Below are positions 1-6,213 of a stretch of DNA of 6,279 nt, piece after piece. Position numbers and translations under genes: made by a program. Position 1 is the stretch's first letter. Each line of letters opens with the position of its first letter. The DNA lies in assembly GCA_030038695.1 (NCBI GenBank), contig JASHSN010000615.1:1-6279 (forward strand). The letters are read 5' to 3'. This DNA comes from Nitrososphaeraceae archaeon (GTDB lineage: Archaea; Thermoproteota; Nitrososphaeria; Nitrososphaerales; Nitrososphaeraceae). The notes beneath the pieces were generated by a model that saw only the letters and a program-made list of their open reading frames with translations, was not told where the DNA came from and did not search any database.

Positions 1-68
1 ATATTCACACAAATTATCATTCCCATAGACTTTATTTGCTTCTCCTGGATAGAGCAAGAAGGCATGGA

Positions 69-239
69 ATGACAGAATCTACGTTTTTGGAGAGGCTGAA
101 AGACTTGAATGTTTATCACTATGCTCAAATTGTATCTCAAGGACGATTAATGGAAATGGCTGCTGTCGATGTATTATACAAAGGTTTATGCATATCAGAA
201 TACGACGACGATGACCGCTACATTAGCTTTTACGTCTAG
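69..239 (+). CDS. Small hypothetical protein, or C-terminal end of a gene entering from the left
   Basis: I do not recognise this protein. From the ATG at 69 it reads 56 residues, rich in charged and aliphatic residues (MTESTFLERLKDLN...), with an acidic EYDDDDRY stretch near the C-terminus and no membrane segment or signal peptide. I chose the ATG at 69 because AAGG lies six bases upstream (59-62) and the residues before it look less natural. The same frame has no stop back to base 1, and a TTG at 36 would give 67 residues. It could therefore equally be the tail of a longer gene starting outside the window. The stop is the TAG at 237-239. The following 800 bases have no gene, so no operon context is available. 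That it is coding at all is moderately likely. Confidence 0.4.
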   Translation: MTESTFLERLKDLNVYHYAQIVSQGRLMEMAAVDVLYKGLCISEYDDDDRYISFYV

Positions 240-262
240 AAAAATATGTAAATAAATGACAA

Positions 263-278
263 ACTTGCAAGTGCAAGT
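263..278. repeat. Short inverted repeat
   Basis: ACTTGC at 263-268 pairs with GCAAGT at 273-278 around a four-base AAGT loop. The same bases also read as two copies of TGCAAG in tandem (266-277). It lies 24 bases after the first reading frame's stop. No T-run follows it, so it does not look like a standard archaeal terminator. It may be a binding site or chance. Confidence 0.3.
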
Positions 279-570
279 AGCCGCACCCTTACTGCATACT
301 GGAATGAAAGCGAAGTCTATCGACAGGGCAGAACTTACGATTCATACTATAATTGTCGGTAGGTAGATTTGGCGAATAGGACAAGGAACGTCTGGGCGTT
401 GAAAAATTAATAGATGGCTGAGGCAATAGAATCACTGCAATCACGAGCGAAGCATTAATTAACACACGATGTTTGATGGTTTTTCATTAGGTTGGATCTC
501 AGTCAATCGGTAACTCGATCTGTTTCGATCTAGCAGCGTCTAACACATCAGATTTTATCGGATCTGTATT

Positions 571-591
571 CTGTCACTAGTTTGGTGACAG
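571..591. repeat. Nine-pair hairpin in the gene-poor region
   Basis: CTGTCACTA (571-579) and TGGTGACAG (583-591) can pair over nine positions, with one T-G wobble when read as RNA, around a three-base GTT loop. The outer seven pairs (CTGTCAC/GTGACAG) are perfect. It sits in the middle of the stretch without genes and no T-run follows. It could be an RNA stem, an operator-like DNA palindrome or a remnant of a mobile element end. The sequence alone does not decide. Confidence 0.45.
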
Positions 592-851
592 CATACACAA
601 TCGTCCAACAATTCTGGTTCTGTAGGTTGCGCATAGTGATATGGTCATTCAACAGTCCTACGTTAATATGCTATCATATTTTTAATTCGAAATAACATGA
701 GCTTATTAGCACCGCAATTTAAGAAAGATATTTTATGGAAAAATGCTGCTACACTTAACCCCTGGAAGTTTGAAAGTTACTGATAAATAGGCTAATAGAT
801 AATCAAGATCTCATGAATTATAATCGAAATACGATCGATACCGCGACCTCG

Positions 852-889
852 TTAGTGACAATTCCAATTTCCTTAGTGAAAATTCCAAT
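852..889. repeat. Two-copy tandem repeat with 21-base period
   Basis: TTAGTGACAATTCCAAT (852-868) recurs as TTAGTGAAAATTCCAAT (873-889), 16 of 17 bases identical, starting 21 bases apart. The spacing is two turns of the DNA helix, which would suit two protein copies binding the same face. It is also exactly seven codons. In the short frame 813-908 the copies read SLVTIPI and SLVKIPI. It lies about 155-190 bases upstream of the glucosidase gene, so a regulatory role is possible but unproven. Confidence 0.55.
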
Positions 890-975
890 CGAGACCGAAA
901 TCCCTTGATATTGGCTGAACAATTATATCATAATGATTAATTACCGAGAAGCTAGATGAATGTAGCCCGTCTACG

Positions 976-986
976 ATACATAAAAG
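976..986 (+). promoter_or_regulatory. Candidate TATA-like promoter element for the glucosidase gene
   Basis: ATACATAAAAG is the closest AT-rich TATA-like element upstream of the 1014/1045 starts. A transcript starting about 25 bases downstream would begin near 1005-1010. A second candidate, TTATATCA at 923-930, would give a leader of about 65 bases to 1014, or about 95 to 1045. The second option would keep the ribosome site at 1002-1007 inside the message. Neither is a strong match. Confidence 0.25.
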
Positions 987-1001
987 AGAATGATTCTACG
1001 A

Positions 1002-1007
1002 AGGTGG
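1002..1007 (+). promoter_or_regulatory. Ribosome binding site for an upstream start at 1014
   Basis: AGGTGG matches part of the archaeal ribosome site GGAGGTGA and ends six bases before the ATG at 1014, a normal spacing. It is too far (37 bases) to serve the ATG at 1045 directly. By contrast, the bases just before 1045 are AAAGG touching the start codon, which is poor spacing. The better-placed site thus belongs to the short overlapping frame. Confidence 0.5.
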
Positions 1008-1013
1008 AACGAA

Positions 1014-1067
1014 ATGACTTTTAACACAGTGTTTCTTAGAAAGGATGGGGCGAATAAAATTAGTTAG
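1014..1067 (+). CDS. Short upstream frame overlapping the glucosidase start (possible leader peptide or true N-terminus)
   Basis: This is a 17-codon frame (MTFNTVFLRKDGANKIS) starting six bases after an AGGTGG ribosome site. It ends at TAG 1065-1067 and overlaps the glucosidase start at 1045 by 23 bases in a different frame. Two readings are possible. It may be a leader peptide that couples translation to the downstream gene. Alternatively, the glucosidase really begins at 1014 and a one-base insertion, for example in the AAAA run at 1056-1059, has split off its first residues. Dropping one base there would join this peptide to the main frame as ...GANK-LVRTLDK. Short length alone makes the call uncertain. 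Confidence 0.3.
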   Translation: MTFNTVFLRKDGANKIS

Positions 1068-3795
1068 AACTCTAGACAAAACACATACCCTTCTATCATA
1101 TATAGAAGGGAGCTTGAAGAATGCTACAATAATCGATGGAACGAATAGTTACCAAGGATTTATTTTTTCTCTACTAAATCCACCGGTACCATTAGGTGGC
1201 AATATAGTATCAGTTGACGTTTATGTGGATGAGATTCCAGTACCAAAAAAATCAATTTTCATTGCAACCTCTGAACACATGGTGAATGCAGCCACATTAT
1301 CAGAGGACCGCCCAATCCCATTCAAGCCCTTTCAGAGCGCAAGGTTTCTAATAATAAAAGATGGAGGTTTGGAAGAACAACGTAAACACAGGATTGTCAT
1401 TTTGAGTAAACTGGAAGGTTTTGAACAAATTATAATACCTTTCACTTTTAACGATTGTATAAGCAATCGTAGGGAAAGAATTTTTATTCCTTCCATGATA
1501 GACGACTCTGAATCTAGCACATCAAATGAGGACACGATCTTTAAAAACTTCACAACTCCCTTAATTCTGTCTGGCAAAAAGGCGTATATTGTATGTTCGT
1601 CAAATGGAGAAATTTCAGCTAAATGGTCTTGGATGGGGGTAATATATGATAACGGGGGTTTATATGTGCCCCCTGCCCGATCTTTCGGCAGAATTGTAAT
1701 AGAAATATCTATGGATGAAGGCGTACGTAAGAGACTTCCCAATTTTGTAGTCTCGTCTAAACATGAAAAAGGTGTCCTTTATACGAGACACGATTTTGGC
1801 GGTTTGCAAGTCAAGAGAACATTATTCGTGCCAACTGAGAATAGAGGGTTAGTTATGAAATTGGAGCTAGATCTGTTAGATAAACGTAGTCGCGGCGGCA
1901 TAAATTTTCAGGCGGATTTAGAAAAGAAGATGGAAAAGAAATTTAAACGCAAAATTCGGGTACATTTCCTTATAGATGGCAACATTACGAGTTATGGCCT
2001 AGCTGCTATTTCACAGAGTAATTTTTCGAAGTTGCTTACTAAAGATAATTGCTTACAGATCCAGACTGCTTCGTCGAGAAAAAACCTCGCGCATTACTAC
2101 GGAACAATTGGAGTGGCACCAAAGAGTTTGAGACCATCAAAGGTTTTAATGGATTCTTTCGATAACGATTTGGAAATTTCGTACGATTTTGAAATTGAAG
2201 CAGGAAAAACTTGCGAACTTGCATTAGTGGCTACGGGGAGCTTTACCAATGCAGAAGAATGTTTGAAGGAGTACCAATATATCAGAGATCACTATAACCA
2301 ACTTCTCGGTGATCTACAAAATCACTTTAACAAAACCATTCCTTCATCGACTTTAGATTTTAGTCCCCAGTCTTTGATTTCTTCGGATCATACTACGATA
2401 ACTCGACAGCACTCGACTATTGTCAAGTTAGTCAAGGCGTTCGAAAAAGCAAAGACAAGTTTAGAATATTTGAAGGCTGATTACGACGAGCTTGGGGTTG
2501 GGATTTGTGCTGGGCTACCGAGATTTCCTAATTTTTGGGCCAGAGATACAGGTTGGTCATTGAGGGGTTATCTTTCTACTGGTGATTACAATTTTGCTAT
2601 TGAAACAATCGAAAATTTTCTCCGGCACCAGGCCAGGAAGAACTCGAAGATGGCATTGAAAGGAGAGCTCCCTATGATAATTAGTGGCAAAGCTTTTCTT
2701 CATACTACTACTTTTGGCTCGGCTGATTCTACATTTCTTTTTCCATGGGCGATACGCGAATATGTGTTTGCCACGGGAAATATCCTCTATTTGCAAAAAA
2801 GGTGGAAATCCATTATAGATCTAGTCAACTGGGGCTTTTTGAAAGATATAGATGGCGACGGGCTCATAGAACATGCCTTTGATGGTGTTGCTGAAAAGTT
2901 ACCTATTCAGGATTCTACTTGGATGGACCATATTGACAGGAGAAAAAGTGCTATAGACGTACAAGCACTATTTCATGAAAGTTTGAAAATCGGAAGTGAG
3001 TTAGCAAGAGTGATTGGAGATGATCTCAATGAGGAAAAATGGACTAAGCGTGCGGAAAAATTACGGGATCATATTGATATAGAATATTGGGACGCCAAAA
3101 ATGGATTCTATTATGATACTATTAGACGAGACAATACAAAAGATAGCAGCATACGTCCGAATGCCCTAGTTCTTTTGCTAACAGAGACAGTCAAGGAAAG
3201 ATTCAAAGCAGATTCCGTTCTGCGGAGAATAGAAAAAAATGACATTACTACAGCGTGGGGAGTGAGGACATTGAGCAGTCTAGATCAAAAATATCATCCG
3301 AGTCTTTATCACGATGGCGCCGTCTGGCCTCTTGTTACAGGTTGGGCTGCCGTGAGCGAGGTGAAATATGGAAGGAAAGAACAAGCGCTTTATTATCTAG
3401 AATGTATGGCAGATAGAATCCTGTCTGAAAACGGTATGTATGCGGAAACATACAGAGGAGATAGGGCCCAACCGTTTAACTCATGTATACTTCAAGCTTG
3501 GTCTATTGGCATGTACATATATGCATTACGTGAAATGATGCTTGGCATGAGTATGAATATGATCGAGAACAAGATTCAATTTGAACCTCAATTCCCTGAA
3601 TCTTTAAGGAATAACACGGTTCCTGTCAATTTTGAATACAGCATACCAAACACAACAAGAGACGGAGGATCAAATAGATTACAAATCGTTGTTGATTCAA
3701 ATCGGGAAGAAATAGATATAGGATTCAAGAGCTGGAACTCAAAAACAACACCAGAAATTTTTAGTAATTCTTATGCTATCAATATTAAACACTGA
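1045..3795 (+). CDS. Glycogen-debranching-type glucosidase (amylo-alpha-1,6-glucosidase family)
   Basis: This 916-residue protein probably hydrolyses alpha-glucosidic links, most likely the 1,6 branch points of a glycogen-like polymer, in the cytoplasm; no signal peptide or membrane segment is visible. Residues about 20-150 look like a beta-sandwich (GFIFSLLNP, VYVD, GGL then HRIVI), reminiscent of DUF6379-type domains. Residues 150-460 form a second beta-rich part. Residues 485-840 are the (alpha/alpha)6 barrel of the GDE C-terminal domain: FWARD (497-501), GELPM (540-544), SADST (559-563), DGDGLIEH (603-610), STWMD (624-628), RPNAL (704-708), YHDGAVWP (755-762), AETYRGD (800-806) and QAWS (817-820). 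By family analogy D628 is the general acid and E801 the base; both are present. There is no GH13 transferase domain, so it is not the eukaryotic bifunctional type. The ATG at 1045 is the first start after an in-frame TGA at 1015-1017, but its ribosome site is badly spaced. The exact substrate is inferred. Confidence 0.85.
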   Translation: MGRIKLVRTLDKTHTLLSYIEGSLKNATIIDGTNSYQGFIFSLLNPPVPLGGNIVSVDVYVDEIPVPKKSIFIATSEHMVNAATLSEDRPIPFKPFQSARFLIIKDGGLEEQRKHRIVILSKLEGFEQIIIPFTFNDCISNRRERIFIPSMIDDSESSTSNEDTIFKNFTTPLILSGKKAYIVCSSNGEISAKWSWMGVIYDNGGLYVPPARSFGRIVIEISMDEGVRKRLPNFVVSSKHEKGVLYTRHDFGGLQVKRTLFVPTENRGLVMKLELDLLDKRSRGGINFQADLEKKMEKKFKRKIRVHFLIDGNITSYGLAAISQSNFSKLLTKDNCLQIQTASSRKNLAHYYGTIGVAPKSLRPSKVLMDSFDNDLEISYDFEIEAGKTCELALVATGSFTNAEECLKEYQYIRDHYNQLLGDLQNHFNKTIPSSTLDFSPQSLISSDHTTITRQHSTIVKLVKAFEKAKTSLEYLKADYDELGVGICAGLPRFPNFWARDTGWSLRGYLSTGDYNFAIETIENFLRHQARKNSKMALKGELPMIISGKAFLHTTTFGSADSTFLFPWAIREYVFATGNILYLQKRWKSIIDLVNWGFLKDIDGDGLIEHAFDGVAEKLPIQDSTWMDHIDRRKSAIDVQALFHESLKIGSELARVIGDDLNEEKWTKRAEKLRDHIDIEYWDAKNGFYYDTIRRDNTKDSSIRPNALVLLLTETVKERFKADSVLRRIEKNDITTAWGVRTLSSLDQKYHPSLYHDGAVWPLVTGWAAVSEVKYGRKEQALYYLECMADRILSENGMYAETYRGDRAQPFNSCILQAWSIGMYIYALREMMLGMSMNMIENKIQFEPQFPESLRNNTVPVNFEYSIPNTTRDGGSNRLQIVVDSNREEIDIGFKSWNSKTTPEIFSNSYAINIKH
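1088..1110 (+). repeat. Nine-base perfect inverted repeat inside the start of the glucosidase gene
   Basis: CCCTTCTAT (1088-1096) and ATAGAAGGG (1102-1110) are exact complements around a five-base CATAT loop, covering codons 15-22 of the glucosidase frame. The stem begins 20 bases after the stop of the overlapping short frame. A stem here could slow ribosomes or expose or mask the start region, or the DNA palindrome could bind a regulator. It encodes ordinary residues (TLLSYIEG), so chance is possible. Confidence 0.45.
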
Positions 3796-3798
3796 TGA

Positions 3799-3805
3799 GG
3801 AGGTG
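3799..3805 (+). promoter_or_regulatory. Exact ribosome-site motif just after the glucosidase stop
   Basis: GGAGGTG is a perfect match to the archaeal anti-Shine-Dalgarno complement and lies three bases after the TGA at 3793-3795. The nearest plausible start is the ATG at 3818, 12 bases away, which opens a 59-codon plus-strand frame ending at 3997. The spacing is long, and that frame is rich in His, Arg, Trp and Cys, as expected of an antisense shadow. The motif may be chance. Confidence 0.3.
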
Positions 3806-3842
3806 GCTGCGGTCAACATGCGTTACAATAGAACCCTTGAGC

Positions 3843-4046
3843 TCAGTCATACCCCAATATTGTGGCCACTAAATGATCATGGCTACCAACGTCAGAATAT
3901 TCATAGATGCTTTTACGCTCTAGCCATTGGCTTGCTCTTGATTCGCCGATACACCGCCTGGCAAGGCTTATCCAGCCGAATCGTAATAGATAATTGAGAC
4001 TGGACTCCTGTTTACTCGCCAAAAAGTCGTAGAGATCCTCTTCGTG
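3843..4046 (-). pseudogene. Minus-strand reading frame of 67 residues, probable gene remnant or small unknown gene
   Basis: I do not recognise this protein. The frame is open from a TAA at 4047-4049 down to a TGA at 3843-3845 and reads like a soluble protein: HEEDLYDFLASKQESS at its start, RFGWISLARRCIGESR in the middle and a C-terminus ending VATILGYD. No ATG is available. The only candidate start is a TTG at 4022, giving 59 residues, with a loosely placed GAGG upstream. It follows the second methyltransferase on the same strand by 50 bases, so it might be a third operon member or a decayed remnant. The stretch is about 43-50% GC, above the flanking genes, which hints at a different origin. 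A plus-strand frame (3773 or 3818 to 3997) overlaps it; I prefer the minus strand on residue composition only. Confidence 0.3.
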
Positions 4047-4096
4047 TTAAGTTCACTTTATATTGATCAAAACATCCCATCCAAAATAGATTCAGT

Positions 4097-5266
4097 TCAA
4101 TCATTCCTAAATATTAATATGAATTCTTCTTTCATTTTGCCCATAGTGGAATGGTACTTACCTCGGCTAATTTGTTTTAAGTGAGTAAAACCTATATCAA
4201 CCGCATTTTGTTTTATAATCTCATTCAACTTCCAAGTTTTGCCACCATAGACGGGATTGCCAATAACAATACAACAATATTTTTTCTTACGTAAGACTCT
4301 TTTCATTTCTAATAATGACATCTCCATATCATGTAAGAATCTTTGCGGTGTATCTGGACGACTACGTCTACCTGCTATTAATGATTTTTCTATATCATAC
4401 TGGTTATATCCAAGCCACCAAAGTGACAATTTTTGATATTCTGCGTACGGAACAGCTGACATATACGGAGGATGCGTGCAGATAAAATCTATTGTTTGGT
4501 CTTTAATAAATTCGACCTTCCTGCTATCGTGTTTAAATATAAAGACCTGAGATTTCGTCGCTACAGTATTAAATTCAGCCAAACTACAAAGCATTTTCCT
4601 GACCGCAAGTGAAAACCTTTCCGCTATTCTGTTTTTTGGCGGAGCATTTTTGTCGATCATTAGATTTCCAAAACCACTTTTTGCATTAGAAACCGTTCGC
4701 AAGAGTGAAGAAAATGCCACCAGTAGAAAATCCTTAACTTCCGTATTTGTTACTACATCGATTTTGGTTTTTATTGCGAGAAGCTCACGGATTACATTTA
4801 GATGATACCATCTTGATATATTCGGATGCAATTTATCAAAAGGAGACCAATACTCACGCAGCATTTTCCAGTCAGGAGAAGAGCATTCGTGAAACATGTC
4901 TCTTCGGAGATTATTCAAAAAATGCGAGATCTCTACTATAGTAGACTCTTTTATTACCGTAGTTTTGACTTTCGATATTAAACAAGCAAGTGGATTAACA
5001 TCTACACCAATTGCATTTCTACCCAATACTTTAGATTCTACCAGGGTAGTTCCGCTTCCTACAAAATTATCGAGAATCAGATCGTCCTTTCTGCTAAATG
5101 CGGATATTAGTCTATTTGGAATTTGAGGAATATATTTTGCAGAATATGGATGATATCCATGTGTGTAATAGTCTGTGTCGGCGTTTATCAATTCCCAGTC
5201 TAAAGCACAAAGATACTTGATTTTTGCTAATTCAGTTTGAGATTTATTTTCTGATCTTAATTTCAT
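4097..5266 (-). CDS. DNA methyltransferase with N-terminal SAM motif and HPPY catalytic motif (probably N4-cytosine type)
   Basis: This 389-residue protein likely transfers a methyl group from S-adenosylmethionine to an exocyclic amino group in DNA. In order: HGYHPYSAKYIPQIP (36-50), typical of a family of site-specific DNA methyltransferases; the SAM-binding motif LDNFVGSGTT (65-74); GVDVNPLA (87-94), the acidic ribose-binding strand; a helical insert of about 160 residues, possibly for target recognition; the catalytic motif THPPY (264-268) followed by PYAEYQKLSLWWLG; and a final EEFILIF strand (380-386). Motif I precedes motif IV, the reverse of its upstream partner. His at 265 replaces the Ser or Asp usual in SPPY/DPPY, so base specificity (N4-cytosine or N6-adenine) cannot be assigned firmly. 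Its ATG overlaps the end of the upstream gene by 23 bases and has only a weak GAG nearby, which suggests coupled translation. No nuclease gene follows. Confidence 0.85.
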   Translation of the reverse strand: MKLRSENKSQTELAKIKYLCALDWELINADTDYYTHGYHPYSAKYIPQIPNRLISAFSRKDDLILDNFVGSGTTLVESKVLGRNAIGVDVNPLACLISKVKTTVIKESTIVEISHFLNNLRRDMFHECSSPDWKMLREYWSPFDKLHPNISRWYHLNVIRELLAIKTKIDVVTNTEVKDFLLVAFSSLLRTVSNAKSGFGNLMIDKNAPPKNRIAERFSLAVRKMLCSLAEFNTVATKSQVFIFKHDSRKVEFIKDQTIDFICTHPPYMSAVPYAEYQKLSLWWLGYNQYDIEKSLIAGRRSRPDTPQRFLHDMEMSLLEMKRVLRKKKYCCIVIGNPVYGGKTWKLNEIIKQNAVDIGFTHLKQISRGKYHSTMGKMKEEFILIFRND

Positions 5267-6044
5267 GACTCGTATCTAAATCAACTGTAGAATTCCAACC
5301 TACGTTTTGTTTGATTAGCTCGATGTATGCAGCATTGATTTCATAAACCACCGAAGTTCGGTTCAATTTTTTAGCAACTTTCATTGTTGTTCCACTACCA
5401 CCAAAGGGATCTAGAACCGTCTCTCCTTCAACAGTGTATAATTGTATCAATCTATTTGGTATTTCATCAGGAAAGGGAGCAGGATGCCCCTTAGTATTTG
5501 AGACTGCAATCTCCCAAACACTCCACGAAACTTTCTTAATAAAGTCCTCATCTAATCTGTGTTCGGTCTTTATAGGGATCTCGATCTCGCCTTCGTTTTG
5601 AAATATCAGTATATATTCATGCATTATATTCAAACTAAAGAAACAAGGGTATGGCTCATTTTTCAGGAATTTTGTTACTCCCCGCTGCCATAATCCTTGC
5701 GTACCTTTTGGCTTAACCCAAATGACTTCCTTCTTAAAAATAAAATTGAAATCTTCCATGATTCTTACAGTGTCGGCATTAATGGATTTCATTCCGTTAT
5801 TTGATATTGCAGTTCCAACAATGATTGCCACAAACCTACCTGGTGCTGTCACTCTCTTGATCTCTTTAAGAACAAGCTGGATCTCATCCAAATACTTTGA
5901 ATAAGCTTGATTGGGACCCATCCCATTTGGTCCATACTTTTTAATATTCCAATACGGTGGAGAAGTAACTACAAAGTGAATTGATTCTGATTTAATTTCT
6001 GGCATGTAAGATGAATCTCCGATGATTAATGTATGAGTGTTCAT
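5244..6044 (-). CDS. Beta-class DNA methyltransferase, probably N4-cytosine specific
   Basis: This 266-residue protein likely methylates DNA using S-adenosylmethionine. The catalytic motif IV comes first (VTSPPYWN, 26-33), preceded by the usual GDSSYMPEIKSESIHFV lead-in. A central HEYILIF strand follows (142-148), then KGHPAPFP (185-192), the SAM-binding motif LDPFGGSGTT (211-220) and YEIN (234-237). Motif IV before motif I defines the beta class. SPPY rather than DPPY favours cytosine-N4 over adenine-N6, though that rule is not absolute. Length is normal and no key motif is missing. The ATG at 6044 is preceded by AGGT five bases upstream (plus-strand 6050-6053). It is the first gene of a two-gene operon; its last 23 bases overlap the start of the second methyltransferase. 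Two methyltransferases side by side commonly modify the two strands of an asymmetric site; whether this pair does so is inference. Confidence 0.9.
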   Translation of the reverse strand: MNTHTLIIGDSSYMPEIKSESIHFVVTSPPYWNIKKYGPNGMGPNQAYSKYLDEIQLVLKEIKRVTAPGRFVAIIVGTAISNNGMKSINADTVRIMEDFNFIFKKEVIWVKPKGTQGLWQRGVTKFLKNEPYPCFFSLNIMHEYILIFQNEGEIEIPIKTEHRLDEDFIKKVSWSVWEIAVSNTKGHPAPFPDEIPNRLIQLYTVEGETVLDPFGGSGTTMKVAKKLNRTSVVYEINAAYIELIKQNVGWNSTVDLDTSHEIKIRK

Positions 6045-6071
6045 TTTCTACCTGGGTAAGAAATCTTTTAC

Positions 6072-6079
6072 ATATTAAA
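6072..6079 (-). promoter_or_regulatory. Candidate TATA box for the methyltransferase operon
   Basis: Read on the minus strand, TTTAATAT lies about 31 bases upstream of the ATG at 6044. That fits an archaeal TATA box with transcription starting only a few bases before the start codon. If so, the AGGT at 6050-6053 would fall at or above the transcript start and the message would be nearly leaderless. Confidence 0.4.
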
Positions 6080-6137
6080 GGTAACAATATAGCATAATGC
6101 CAAAGGAACTAGTAACAGTCCAAATATACATCGTCAG

Positions 6138-6153
6138 CAAGGGCAAATCCTTG
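6138..6153. repeat. Short inverted repeat between divergent promoters
   Basis: CAAGG (6138-6142) and CCTTG (6149-6153) are complementary around GCAAAT, extendable by one G-T pair. It lies midway between the methyltransferase promoter and the next plus-strand gene, where an operator could act on both. It is short enough to be chance. Confidence 0.2.
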
Positions 6154-6180
6154 TTCACTCACTGTTAAACAAATGAAGAA

Positions 6181-6187
6181 TTAAAAA
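6181..6187 (+). promoter_or_regulatory. Candidate TATA box for the gene starting at 6214
   Basis: TTAAAAA, preceded by the purine-rich GAAGAA expected of a BRE element, is centred about 30 bases before the ATG at 6214. This is the usual geometry of an archaeal leaderless gene, and no ribosome site is present. A second AT-rich stretch (TATTAAAG, 6190-6197) is too close to the start. Confidence 0.4.
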
Positions 6188-6213
6188 CCTATTAAAGTTT
6201 TGATGTTCTTGTT

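Larger units (their letters stand above)
240..1013. other. Long region without a convincing gene
   Basis: No frame of 60 or more codons with a start lies here on either strand. Three short plus-strand frames exist: 256-366 (36 codons, begins MTNLQVQV), 697-783 (28 codons, begins MSLLAPQF) and 813-908 (31 codons, spans the tandem repeat). None has a clear ribosome site, and I do not call them genes. After the stop at 364-366 another frame continues briefly (VDLANRTRNVWALKN, ending around 409), so a decayed gene is possible in the first part. The line 301-360 is about 42% GC. Structured elements in this stretch are listed separately. No tRNA or rRNA signature was seen. Confidence 0.6.
3796..4096. 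other. Convergent junction between the glucosidase and methyltransferase genes
   Basis: About 300 bases separate the two convergent transcription units. Apart from the uncertain frames on both strands and the ribosome-like motif at 3799, I see no RNA gene or mobile element ends. The only T-rich runs that could end minus-strand transcription are short: AAAAA on the plus strand at 4021-4025, and weaker AAAA runs near 4069-4072 and 4083-4086. No strong terminator is apparent for either unit. Confidence 0.5.

Noticed and set aside
256..366. 36-codon plus-strand frame starting MTNLQVQV
   Set aside because: There is no ribosome site and no recognisable family, and it is too short to separate from chance. 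It could be part of a decayed gene.
534..692. Open plus-strand stretch with hydrophobic, membrane-like residues (about 52 codons)
   Set aside because: It has no ATG and no ribosome site, and the AT-rich sequence produces hydrophobic codons by chance.
697..783. 28-codon plus-strand frame starting MSLLAPQF
   Set aside because: The length is within chance, there is no ribosome site, and the nearest AT-rich element is at the wrong distance for a leaderless start.
240..1013. CRISPR array, tRNA or insertion-sequence ends
   Set aside because: There is only one two-copy repeat with no spacer pattern, no T-loop signature, and no matching terminal inverted repeats with a transposase.
1332..1742. 136-codon minus-strand frame inside the glucosidase gene
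   Set aside because: It lies antisense within a gene with clear family motifs and has no independent support.
3773..3997. Plus-strand frame of 74 codons overlapping the glucosidase end (59 codons from the ATG at 3818)
   Set aside because: Its composition (many His, Arg, Trp, Cys, Tyr) looks like an antisense shadow, and the minus-strand frame over the same bases reads more like protein. The GGAGGTG upstream is 12 bases from the ATG, so it was recorded only as a weak site.
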